Translations under genes and position numbers: made by a program
Notes under the pieces: model-generated
The model's database searches: none
What the model saw: only the letters and a program-made list of their open reading frames with translations
Told to the model about the DNA's origin: nothing
In this document: in pieces, positions 7,552 through 15,700 of the stretch
How positions within the stretch are numbered: the stretch's first letter is position 1
Layout: every line of letters starts with the position of its first letter
Assembly: GCF_900100735.1 (NCBI RefSeq)
Contig: NZ_FNCJ01000010.1
Coordinates: forward strand, 124,001 to 188,000
From: Paraburkholderia phenazinium
GTDB taxonomy: Bacteria > Pseudomonadota > Gammaproteobacteria > Burkholderiales > Burkholderiaceae
Length of the DNA: 64,000 bases
Direction: 5' to 3'

Positions 7552-8445
7552 TTAATCGATAGCCTTGTCATTCGGGCTCTTGAAGAGCGCCTTCATGTCG
7601 TCGCTTTCCGGGAAGTTCAGGTTCAAGCCCTTCGGCGGAATCGGCGTTTCGAACCACTTCTTGTAGATCTGATCGGCTTCGCCCGAGGTCTCGACCTTGG
7701 CGATCGCGTCGTCCACGACCTTCTTGAACTCAGGATCGTTCTTGCGCATCATGCAGCCGTACGCCTCATGCGACTGCGGTGCGCCGACGATGACGTATTC
7801 GCCCGGGTTGTTCGATTTGGCGCGCTCGCCCGCGAGCAGCGCGTCGTCCATCATGAACGCCGCAGCGCGGCCAGTGGAGAGCGTCAGGAACGACTCGCCG
7901 TGGTCTTTCGCGCTGATGATGTTCATGCCCATGCTCTTGTCCTGGTTCATCTTGCGCAGCAGACGCTCCGAGGTCGTGCCGGCCGTCGTCACCACGGTCT
8001 TGCCCTTCAGGTCCGCCCAGTCCTTGATGCCCGAATCCTTCTTGGTCATCAGGCGCGTGCCGATTACGAAGATGGTGTTCGAGAAGGCCACCTGCTGCTG
8101 GCGCTCGGCATTGTTGGTGGTCGAGCCGCATTCCATGTCGACCGTGCCGTTCTGGACCAGCGGAATGCGGTTTTGCGACGTCACCGGCGTCAGCCTGACC
8201 TTCAGGTTCGGCATGTTGAGTTTCTGCTTGACCGCCTCCACCACCTTCAGCGCGAATTCCTGCGAATAGCCGATCACGTTCTGCTGATCGTCGTAGTACG
8301 AAAACGGAATCGACGACTCACGATGCCCCAGCGAAATAACGCCCGTGTCCTTGATCTTTTTTAACGTACCGGCGTCCTGCGCATGCGCGCCCATCGACAA
8401 CAGTCCGAGAGTCGCAACCAGCAGCGCAGCTTTTTTAACCTTCAT
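7552..8445 (-). CDS. gltI: Glutamate/aspartate periplasmic binding protein
   Basis: A 297-residue solute-binding protein of the polar amino acid family. It has a classic signal peptide (MKVKKAALLVATLGLLSMGAHA, cleavage near residue 22) and acts in the periplasm. The family fold is recognisable in GVISLGHRESSIPFSYYD, IPLVQNGTVDMECGSTTNN and the second-lobe region GTTSERLLRK. It is the first gene of gltIJKL. Its sequence is close to E. coli GltI (YbeJ), which binds glutamate and aspartate. It is preceded by an AAGGAGATGACC Shine-Dalgarno region. Confidence 0.93.
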   Translation of the reverse strand: MKVKKAALLVATLGLLSMGAHAQDAGTLKKIKDTGVISLGHRESSIPFSYYDDQQNVIGYSQEFALKVVEAVKQKLNMPNLKVRLTPVTSQNRIPLVQNGTVDMECGSTTNNAERQQQVAFSNTIFVIGTRLMTKKDSGIKDWADLKGKTVVTTAGTTSERLLRKMNQDKSMGMNIISAKDHGESFLTLSTGRAAAFMMDDALLAGERAKSNNPGEYVIVGAPQSHEAYGCMMRKNDPEFKKVVDDAIAKVETSGEADQIYKKWFETPIPPKGLNLNFPESDDMKALFKSPNDKAID

Positions 8446-8594
8446 GGGTCATCTCCTTGGCAAGAACCGCAGCAGTGTAGCAAAGTAATTATTTTGAAAG
8501 GAACACTGTAAGCTAGTATTTACCCGTGTTGCATCAGCGCGACGCCCGTGGCATGGCTCGACCGCTATGCTAACCCAAGACCAGCAAAGACAAA

Positions 8595-8623
8595 GCGGGC
8601 GGCATCGAATCGATGCCGCCCGC
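8595..8623 (-). terminator. Hairpin downstream of the glutamate dehydrogenase gene
   Basis: A 14-base perfect inverted repeat, GCGGGCGGCATCGA (8595-8608) and its complement (8610-8623). On the minus strand TTTGTCTTTG follows. It is a very strong GC stem with a modest U-rich tail and probably ends the dehydrogenase transcript. Confidence 0.6.
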
Positions 8624-8683
8624 CCTGGTACTACGCGCGGCTCGTACGAACCGCGCCAAAACTGAAAGCTTAGGCCCGCCTGA

Positions 8684-9988
8684 TCACGGATACAGGCCGC
8701 GCAGTTCGCGCGCTTCGAGGATGCGCTTACAAGCCACGATAAACGCTGCCGTACGCACCGAGACCTTCTGTTCGCTCGACACTTGCCACACCGCGGCAAA
8801 CGCTTCGCGCATCACGCGTTCGAGACGCTGGTTGATCTCGTCTTCGGTCCAGAAGAAGCTCGAGAAGTCCTGCACCCATTCGAAGTACGACACGGTCACG
8901 CCGCCGGCATTCGCCACCACGTCAGGGATCACGAGGATGCCCTTGTCGTGCAGGATGTCGTCCGCAGCCGTCGTGGTCGGGCCGTTGGCGCCTTCAACGA
9001 CGATCTTGGTCTTGATCTGGTTGGCGTTTTTTTCGGTGATCTGGTTTTCCAGTGCAGCCGGAATCAGGATGTCCGATTCGACGGTCCAGAAATCTTCGGC
9101 CGCAATCGCGTCCGCTTCCGGGAAGCCGCCCACGCCACCGTTCTTCGCCACGTGCGCCAGCAGCGCAACGGCGTCGATACCGGTCGACTTGTAGATCGTG
9201 CCGGTGTGGTCCTGCACTGCGACGAGCTTCGAGCCGGCTTCCTGGAACAGGCGTGCTGCGATGCCGCCCACGTTACCGAAACCTTGCACGGCGATGCGTG
9301 CGCCTTCGATGTCGACACCAATGCGGCGCGCCGCTTCCGATGCCACCACGAACACGCCGCGGCCAGTTGCTTCCTTACGGCCGAGCGAACCGCCGAGCGT
9401 GATCGGCTTGCCGGTCACGACGCCGGTGGCCGTTTGGCCCTGGTTCATGGAGTACGTGTCCATCATCCACGCCATGATCTGCTCGTTCGTGTTCACGTCC
9501 GGCGCGGGGATGTCGGTGTTCGGTCCGATGATGATGCCGATTTCGCTGGTGTAGCGGCGCGTGACGCGCTCGAGCTCACCACGCGAGAGCGTACGCGGAT
9601 CGACGCGAATACCGCCCTTCGCGCCGCCGTACGGCACGTTCACAGCTGCGTTCTTGACCGACATCCATGCGGACAGTGCCATCACTTCCGACAGCGTCAC
9701 GTCCTGGTGGTAACGCACGCCACCCTTGCCCGGACCGCGCGAGACGTTGTGCTGCACGCGATAGCCTTCGAAGTGAGCCACGGTGCCGTTATCGAGTTCG
9801 ATAGGCACGTCGACCACGAGAATGCGCTTCGGGCGCTTGAGGGTTTCGAGCCAGCGCGACAGCGAGCCGAGATACGGCGCGACGCGGTCGACCTGACGCA
9901 GGTAGTTGCCCCAAGGGCCGAGGTTGTCGCTATTCAGATAGGACGGGACGGATTGCAACGACGATGCGGACTGCGGTTGGGATGACAT
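8684..9988 (-). CDS. gdhA: Glutamate dehydrogenase (Glu/Leu/Phe/Val dehydrogenase family)
   Basis: Interconverts glutamate and 2-oxoglutarate plus ammonia. Its 434 residues match the hexameric short family. The N-terminal substrate domain contains the PYGGAKGGIRVDP motif with the catalytic lysine and GGVRYHQDV. The C-terminal Rossmann domain shows the VQGFGNVGG dinucleotide motif. Betaproteobacterial enzymes of this length are often NAD-linked and catabolic; coenzyme preference here is inference. It lies between the glutamate importer operon and a LysR regulator on the same strand, which suggests coordinated use of glutamate. Confidence 0.94.
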   Translation of the reverse strand: MSSQPQSASSLQSVPSYLNSDNLGPWGNYLRQVDRVAPYLGSLSRWLETLKRPKRILVVDVPIELDNGTVAHFEGYRVQHNVSRGPGKGGVRYHQDVTLSEVMALSAWMSVKNAAVNVPYGGAKGGIRVDPRTLSRGELERVTRRYTSEIGIIIGPNTDIPAPDVNTNEQIMAWMMDTYSMNQGQTATGVVTGKPITLGGSLGRKEATGRGVFVVASEAARRIGVDIEGARIAVQGFGNVGGIAARLFQEAGSKLVAVQDHTGTIYKSTGIDAVALLAHVAKNGGVGGFPEADAIAAEDFWTVESDILIPAALENQITEKNANQIKTKIVVEGANGPTTTAADDILHDKGILVIPDVVANAGGVTVSYFEWVQDFSSFFWTEDEINQRLERVMREAFAAVWQVSSEQKVSVRTAAFIVACKRILEARELRGLYP

Positions 9989-10190
9989 GAACGCTCCAAG
10001 CGTTTTGACCGAATGGCGACATTGTCGAAAAAGGCCAATTTGAAATCCAATGCCGTTTGGTCATCCCGTTATGCCTTTCGTGCATAACGTTAAAATTCTG
10101 CAAAAAGCTGTCGCATAAGGCGCAAGAATACGCCGGCACCGCGCCACGCCACTCACCGCGCATACTACACAGGATGGGCTTGCGGCTAGC

Positions 10191-11147
10191 TTACGCCGTG
10201 CCTTGAGCCAGCTCGCCCGTGACTGTGTCCCACAGCTTCCTCACCAGCACCTGGCGCGCATCGTCGCCCTGCGCCGCGAGCTTGTCGCGATACAGGCGAA
10301 TCTCCATGGTCAGCGTGAACTGCCCTTCTGTCGTGCCGCGCATTGCGCGATCGAGACGAATCAGCTTGCCATCAGCCACCGCATCTTCGACCGCGCTATG
10401 CGGCAGGAAGGCAATGCCGTGGCCCGCCAGCGCCATCGCCTTGAGGCCCTCGGCCATGTCGGTTTCGTAGAGACGGTCGAGCGAGAGACGGGCCGGTGCA
10501 TTGGCGATGATCACCTCGGTCATGCGGCCGAGATACGCGTTCGGTGTGTATGACAGATACGGCACCGGTTCGTCGGGCGTGCCCGGCAAAGTGTAGCGCG
10601 GACGCCCCGCGCGGCCCGGCGCCGAGAATGGGCTGATCGGCTCGATGCCGAGCGTCAGCATGTCGTAACGAGCCGGATCGAGCGCGACCGGATGGCTTGG
10701 ATGGTGGTAGCCCATCACCAGATCGCAGCCGCCTTCCACCAGCGAGAGCACCGCGTCGTGCACGTTCAACGCACGCAGACGGGTATGCACGGGGCCCAAC
10801 TGCGCCTCGATGCGTTGCAGCCAGCGCGGAAAGTAGGTGAGCGAGAGCGTGTGCGGCACCGCGAATTCGATCGTCGCAGCGGGCGTCGCCGTGTGGCCTC
10901 GTAATAGCGTGCGGGCTTCGTGGAACTGCGAAAGCATCGCCAGCGCCTGCTCGTAGAACACCTGGCCGGCGGCCGTGAGCCGCGTCGGATAAACCGAACG
11001 GTCGATCAGTTCCGTGCCAAGCCAGGCTTCCAGCGCCTGAATGCGGCGCGAAAAGGCGGGCTGCGTGACGTGCCGCAATTCCGCAGAGCGGCTAAAGCTG
11101 CGGGTTTCCGCGAGCGAAACGAAGTCTTCGAGCCATTTCAGTTCCAT
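10191..11147 (-). CDS. LysR family transcriptional regulator
   Basis: A 318-residue LysR-type regulator. The N-terminal winged helix-turn-helix is clear (MELKWLEDFVSLAETRSFSR and VTQPAFSRRIQALEAWLG), followed by a periplasmic-binding-like effector domain from about residue 90. The ATG at 11147 is the natural family start. It is upstream of and codirectional with the glutamate dehydrogenase gene (202-base gap) and divergent from purB. Regulation of the neighbouring glutamate genes is plausible from position only; effector and targets are unknown. Confidence 0.88.
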   Translation of the reverse strand: MELKWLEDFVSLAETRSFSRSAELRHVTQPAFSRRIQALEAWLGTELIDRSVYPTRLTAAGQVFYEQALAMLSQFHEARTLLRGHTATPAATIEFAVPHTLSLTYFPRWLQRIEAQLGPVHTRLRALNVHDAVLSLVEGGCDLVMGYHHPSHPVALDPARYDMLTLGIEPISPFSAPGRAGRPRYTLPGTPDEPVPYLSYTPNAYLGRMTEVIIANAPARLSLDRLYETDMAEGLKAMALAGHGIAFLPHSAVEDAVADGKLIRLDRAMRGTTEGQFTLTMEIRLYRDKLAAQGDDARQVLVRKLWDTVTGELAQGTA

Positions 11148-11292
11148 GCGGAGCGTGCGGCCAGCAGGAGAGGAGAAGTCAGCATTCTAGCGGGGCGGTG
11201 CCGGGGCGGCGAGGTTCCTGGCCTCGACGTCCCGCCGGGCCGGTCTGTCTACGGGTCAGCCCGCAGAATCAAGGGTGAGCCCTGCCCGGTGG

Positions 11293-11298
11293 TAAAAT
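11293..11298 (+). promoter_or_regulatory. Possible -10 element of purB
   Basis: TAAAAT lies 52 bases before the purB start codon in the LysR/purB divergent gap. The -35 region is weak, so this is a tentative assignment. Confidence 0.3.
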
Positions 11299-11349
11299 TC
11301 GAGATTCCCTCCGTTTCCGATCTGCTCACCGAGCGCTCACGCCTCCATC

Positions 11350-12738
11350 ATGTCCGACACCAGTCCCGATACCCTGTTCGCGCTGACCGCGCTCTCCCCG
11401 CTCGACGGCCGCTATGCCTCGAAAACCGAAGCCCTGCGCGAATGGCTCTCGGAAGCCGCGTTCATGCGCCATCGCGTGACGGTCGAAATCCATTGGCTGA
11501 TTGCGCTGTCGCACGCCGGTTTCGCCGAAGTGCCGCGCTTCTCCGAAGCGTCCGAACAGTTCCTGCTGCAACTGGCCGAGCGCTTCACCGCGCACGACGC
11601 CGCGCGCATCAAGGAAATCGAGCGCGTCACCAACCATGACGTGAAGGCCGTCGAATACTGGCTCAAGGAATCGGTGAAGGGTCAGCCGGAACTGGAGCGC
11701 GCGAGCGAATTCATCCACTTCGCCTGCACCTCGGAAGACATCAACAATACGTCGCACGGCCTGATGCTGGCCGGCGCGCGCGAACACGTGATCGTGCCGG
11801 CACTGCGTTCGGTGCATGCGCGTCTTGTTGCGCTGGCGCATGCGCAAGCTGCGCAGCCGCTGCTGTCGCGCACGCACGGCCAACCGGCCAGCCCGACCAC
11901 GCTCGGCAAGGAAATCGCCAACGTCGCGGCGCGTCTCGCGCGGGCCATCGAGCGTATCGAGAAGGTCGAACTGCTCGGCAAGATGAACGGTGCAGTGGGC
12001 AACTTTAACGCGCATCTGTCTGCGTATCCCGACTTCGACTGGGAAGCGTTCTCGCGCAACGTGGTGGAGCAGCGCCTGAAGCTCACGTTCAACCCGTACA
12101 CGATCCAGATCGAACCGCACGACTACATGGCCGAGCTGTTCGACGCCGTGTCGCGCGCCAACACGATCCTGCTGGATCTGGACCGCGACGTGTGGGGTTA
12201 TATCTCGCTGGGCTACTTCAAGCAGCGTCTGAAGGCCGGCGAAATCGGTTCGTCGACGATGCCGCACAAGGTCAACCCGATCGACTTCGAAAACTCGGAA
12301 GGCAATCTGGGTCTCGCGAATGCCACGCTGCGCCATCTGGCGGACAAGCTGCCTATTTCGCGTTGGCAGCGTGACTTGACCGACTCGACGGTACTGCGCA
12401 ATATCGGTGTCGCGTTCGGGTACTCGCTGCTCGCGTACGATGCGCTGATCCGTGGTCTCGACAAGCTCGAAGTGAACCCGGCGCGTCTGAACGAAGACCT
12501 GGATAACTGCTGGGAAGTGCTGGCCGAGCCGGTGCAAACGGTGATGCGCCGGTATGGCATCGAGAACCCGTATGAGCAGTTGAAGGAACTCACGCGCGGT
12601 AAGGGGATTACACGCGAGGCACTGCAGGCGTTTGTCGGCGGGCTGAATATTCCCGCGGATGCGAAGGAGCGTCTGCTGGCAATGACGCCGGCTTCGTATG
12701 TCGGTAAGGCGATCGAGCTGGCGAAGCGGATTGCTTAA
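11350..12738 (+). CDS. purB: Adenylosuccinate lyase
   Basis: Acts twice in purine synthesis, cleaving SAICAR and adenylosuccinate with release of fumarate. Its 462 residues compare with 456 in E. coli. The fumarase/aspartase superfamily signature is present as SSTMPHKVNPIDFENSEGN, along with the histidine-bearing SRTHGQPASPTTLGKE and FACTSEDINNTSHGL loops. It starts with ATG at 11350 (MSDTSPDTLFALTALSPLDGR). It is monocistronic and closed by a strong bidirectional terminator. Confidence 0.97.
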   Translation: MSDTSPDTLFALTALSPLDGRYASKTEALREWLSEAAFMRHRVTVEIHWLIALSHAGFAEVPRFSEASEQFLLQLAERFTAHDAARIKEIERVTNHDVKAVEYWLKESVKGQPELERASEFIHFACTSEDINNTSHGLMLAGAREHVIVPALRSVHARLVALAHAQAAQPLLSRTHGQPASPTTLGKEIANVAARLARAIERIEKVELLGKMNGAVGNFNAHLSAYPDFDWEAFSRNVVEQRLKLTFNPYTIQIEPHDYMAELFDAVSRANTILLDLDRDVWGYISLGYFKQRLKAGEIGSSTMPHKVNPIDFENSEGNLGLANATLRHLADKLPISRWQRDLTDSTVLRNIGVAFGYSLLAYDALIRGLDKLEVNPARLNEDLDNCWEVLAEPVQTVMRRYGIENPYEQLKELTRGKGITREALQAFVGGLNIPADAKERLLAMTPASYVGKAIELAKRIA

Positions 12739-12781
12739 ACGGCGGTTACGCCGTACCTGCTAGCGTAGCTGGTGGGCATGA

Positions 12782-12809
12782 AAATGGCGCTCCGAGGAGC
12801 GCCATTTTT
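12782..12809. terminator. Bidirectional terminator between purB and gntK
   Basis: AAATGGCGCTC and GAGCGCCATTT form an 11-bp stem around CGAG. T follows on the plus strand and A precedes it, so it can end both the purB transcript and the convergent gntK transcript. Confidence 0.85.
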
Positions 12810-12839
12810 GCTTGCACGGTGCGTCGACGTTGCGGGGAT

Positions 12840-13334
12840 TTAACGAACCTTCATCTGCTTCAACACCTCGTCCACAATCGCATCCGGCGACAATTCGATG
12901 CTCACCGTGATTGCCTCATCAGCGCCCGGCTCTTCCAGCGTATCCAACTGGCTCTGCAGCAAAGACGGATCGAAGAAATGCCCGGTGCGTGTCTGCAAGC
13001 GTTCATGCAGCACTTCGTACGAGCCCTTCAGATAGACGAACACCACATCCCTATCGCCACCGCGAAGAACGTCACGATACGAGCGCTTCAGCGACGAGCA
13101 CGTGAACACCGCCGCCTCACCCGCACGTTGCTTCTCCTCGATCGCCTCGCGAATCGTCTTGAGCCACGGCCAGCGGTCCTCGTCGGTCAGCGGAATGCCG
13201 TGATGCATCTTTTCCTTGTTGGCCGCGCTGTGAAACGCGTCGCCATCAGTGAAGCTGCATTGCAGACGCTCTGCCAGCATTTCGCCAATCCGCGTCTTGC
13301 CGGCGCCCGAGACGCCCATTGCGATCAGAATCAT
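12840..13334 (-). CDS. gntK: Gluconokinase
   Basis: Phosphorylates D-gluconate to 6-phosphogluconate with ATP, feeding the Entner-Doudoroff pathway encoded 2-5 kb away. It is a 164-residue P-loop kinase with Walker A GVSGAGKT at residues 7-14, the DGDAFHSAANKEKMHHGIPL substrate region and the DEDRWPWL motif of this family. The ATG at 13334 follows AAGGAGTATTGA, close behind the gntT stop (10-base gap), so the two genes form one unit. Confidence 0.95.
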   Translation of the reverse strand: MILIAMGVSGAGKTRIGEMLAERLQCSFTDGDAFHSAANKEKMHHGIPLTDEDRWPWLKTIREAIEEKQRAGEAAVFTCSSLKRSYRDVLRGGDRDVVFVYLKGSYEVLHERLQTRTGHFFDPSLLQSQLDTLEEPGADEAITVSIELSPDAIVDEVLKQMKVR

Positions 13335-13344
13335 TCAATACTCC

Positions 13345-14718
13345 TTACACGACCGTCGCGAGCGCGAAGGTCAAAGCCAAGCCCAATACGGAAATGATGG
13401 TTTCGCAGAGCGACCACGTCTTGAAGGTCTGCCCCACCGTCATTCCAAAGTACTCCTTGATCAGCCAGAAGCCACCGTCGTTGACGTGCGAGAAAATCAG
13501 CGAGCCTGAGCCAGTGGCGAGCACCAGCAACTCCGGACTCACCTGCGCGCCGCTGGCCGCGGCGATTGGTGCAACGATGCCGCACGCCGTGGTCATGGCC
13601 ACCGTGGCCGAGCCGGTGGCAAGACGAATCAGCGCCGCCACCAGCCAGCCGAACAGCAGCGGCGAGAGATGCATCGCCATCGCCACGCCGACAATCTCCT
13701 TCGAGATGCCGCTATCCATCAGCACGCGGCCAAAACCACCGCCGGCGCCGACGATCAGCGTAATGCCCGCGATCGGTGCGAGGCAGTCGCCGCAGAACTT
13801 CTGGATCTGCGCGCGGTTGAAGCCGCGCTTCGCGCCGAAGGTCCAGAAGCTGACCAGCACGGCGATCAGCAACGCCACATCCGAGTTGCCGACGAAGCGC
13901 AGCAGACTATTTGGCAAGGTCTTGGGCGTGAACACCAGATCCGCCCAACTGCCGATCAGCATCAGGATGACGGGCAGCAGGATCGTGAACAACGTGATGC
14001 CGAAGCCCGGCAGTTCGCGCTTGGTCGCGGCGTCTTTGTTAGCGTCTGCGGAACCGAGGAACTGCGCCGCCAGCGGATTGTGCTCCGGCAGCTTGATATA
14101 ACGGCTGACGAGCAACGCGAACAGCGGACCGGCGACGATCGCCGTCGGCACGCCGACGATCAGCCCGTAGGCGATCGTCTTGCCGATATCCGCGTGATAC
14201 GCCTGCACGGCGAGCATCGCTGCTGGGTGCGGCGGAATCAAGCCGTGGACGACGGACAGACCTGCGACCATCGGCAAGCCGACCAGCAGCAGAGACTTGT
14301 TGGTGCGCTTGGCGACGTTGAACGCAATCGGAATCAGCAGCACGAAGCCGACTTCGAAGAACACCGGCAAGCCGACGATGATCGCCACGACCATCATCGC
14401 CCAGTGAATATGCTTCTCACCGAAGCGCTCGATCAAGGTGGTGGCAATGCGCTCCGCGCCGCCCGACTCGGCCATCATCTTGCCGAGCATCGTGCCGAGG
14501 CCCACCACGATGGCAATGTGGCCGAGCGTGTTGCCGTTGCCGGTTTCGAACGACTTGACGATCGTGTCCATCGGCATGCCGGACGCAAGCCCGAGCAGCA
14601 GCGACACGATAATCAAAACGAGGAACGGATAGACCTTAAAGCGCGTGATCAACAGGATCAGCGCGGCGATGGCGATCACCGCGTAAATCAGCAGCAAGCT
14701 GCCATGGCTAGCTCCCAT
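13345..14718 (-). CDS. gntT: Gluconate:H+ symporter, GntP family
   Basis: A 457-residue inner-membrane permease of the GntP family, built almost entirely from hydrophobic helices (for example IYAVIAIAALILLITRFKVY at the N-terminus). Family landmarks include GLGTMLGKMMAESGGAERIA and GLIPPHPAAMLAVQAY. It imports gluconate for the adjacent kinase. The ATG at 14718 has an AAAAAGGAGGAACTCC ribosome-binding region. It is upstream of gntK in the same unit. Other GntP substrates are possible, but the kinase next door favours gluconate. Confidence 0.92.
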   Translation of the reverse strand: MGASHGSLLLIYAVIAIAALILLITRFKVYPFLVLIIVSLLLGLASGMPMDTIVKSFETGNGNTLGHIAIVVGLGTMLGKMMAESGGAERIATTLIERFGEKHIHWAMMVVAIIVGLPVFFEVGFVLLIPIAFNVAKRTNKSLLLVGLPMVAGLSVVHGLIPPHPAAMLAVQAYHADIGKTIAYGLIVGVPTAIVAGPLFALLVSRYIKLPEHNPLAAQFLGSADANKDAATKRELPGFGITLFTILLPVILMLIGSWADLVFTPKTLPNSLLRFVGNSDVALLIAVLVSFWTFGAKRGFNRAQIQKFCGDCLAPIAGITLIVGAGGGFGRVLMDSGISKEIVGVAMAMHLSPLLFGWLVAALIRLATGSATVAMTTACGIVAPIAAASGAQVSPELLVLATGSGSLIFSHVNDGGFWLIKEYFGMTVGQTFKTWSLCETIISVLGLALTFALATVV

Positions 14719-14888
14719 GGAGTTCCTCCTTTTTGCATTGTTGGTTCTGAGTGCAAACGCAAGGTCCGGACCCTGTCGCGCTACATGTCTCTACGCCTCA
14801 CGCGAAACCGGACTCTCCCGATCAACCACGTGGACGCTGAATTTTACTGTTTGTTTGCGTGATGAGCGCGCGAAATGCTCCGCGCAGA

Positions 14889-14940
14889 TTAAAAAGGAGC
14901 CTCGCTGTCGCGGCCCGAACGGCCGCAACGGCGAGGCTCC
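14889..14940 (-). terminator. Terminator of the edd-eda operon
   Basis: AAGGAGCCTCGC (14892-14903) pairs with GCGAGGCTCCTT (14929-14940), with an inner GCGGCC/GGCCGC stem. On the minus strand it ends in TTTTT. It lies about 115 bases after the eda stop. Confidence 0.8.
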
Positions 14941-15056
14941 TTCAAATGCAGTCTGTCCCTGACGTAGTTGATCTGGGCTATCTGCCTCTTACACGGGCAC
15001 ACGCTACGCTGGCTTTGCAGAGCCGCCAGCATCGCCTGACTCAATCCAGTGCGAAC

Positions 15057-15698
15057 TCAATGCGCCGGCGCAGCAAGCTCGCTCGCCGCACGCGCGAGGC
15101 GCGTAATTTCATCCCAGTTCTGCGCCGCGAGCGCGGACTTCGGTGTGAGCCACGAACCGCCCACACAGACGACATTTGGCAGTGCGAGGAAATTAGGGGC
15201 CGTTTCAGCCGAGATACCGCCAGTCGGGCAGAACTTCAGTGCCGGGAACGGACCGTGAAACGCCTGCAGCATCGGTATGCCGCCGGCTTGTTGTGCCGGG
15301 AAGAATTTGACGATCTCGTAACCGAGTTCGAGCGCCACGATGATGTCGCTCGGCGTCATCACGCCCGGCAGCAACGGCAGACCCGCGTCTTGCGCAGCCT
15401 TATGCATATCCTTGGTCAGCCCCGGCGACACGCCGAACTGTGCGCCAGCTTTCTTCGCCTGCGCGCAATGCTCCGGCTTCGTGATCGTACCCACACCGAC
15501 GACGATATCTTCCGCCAGTTGGCTCGCGCGTTCGATGGCTTCAAGACCTGCTGCAGTGCGCAGCGTGATCTCCAGCACCTTCACGCCACCCGCGTGCAGC
15601 GCACGCGACACGTTCTCGCCCTGCTCCACCGAGTCGAATGCGAGCACCGGAATCACCGGGCCAAGGCGCACGATATCGCTTACTTTCTTTGCCGTCAT
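15057..15698 (-). CDS. eda: KDPG/KHG aldolase
   Basis: Cleaves 2-keto-3-deoxy-6-phosphogluconate to pyruvate and glyceraldehyde-3-phosphate, the last Entner-Doudoroff step. It is 213 residues long. The Schiff-base lysine is in the EIVKFFPAQ motif (about K131), and the conserved EITLRT (about E43-R47) and TPSD motifs are present. The ATG at 15698 starts 2 bases after the edd stop and its AAGGAGTCTGAC ribosome-binding site lies inside the edd 3' end, so translation is coupled. Confidence 0.95.
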   Translation of the reverse strand: MTAKKVSDIVRLGPVIPVLAFDSVEQGENVSRALHAGGVKVLEITLRTAAGLEAIERASQLAEDIVVGVGTITKPEHCAQAKKAGAQFGVSPGLTKDMHKAAQDAGLPLLPGVMTPSDIIVALELGYEIVKFFPAQQAGGIPMLQAFHGPFPALKFCPTGGISAETAPNFLALPNVVCVGGSWLTPKSALAAQNWDEITRLARAASELAAPAH

Positions 15699-15700
15699 AG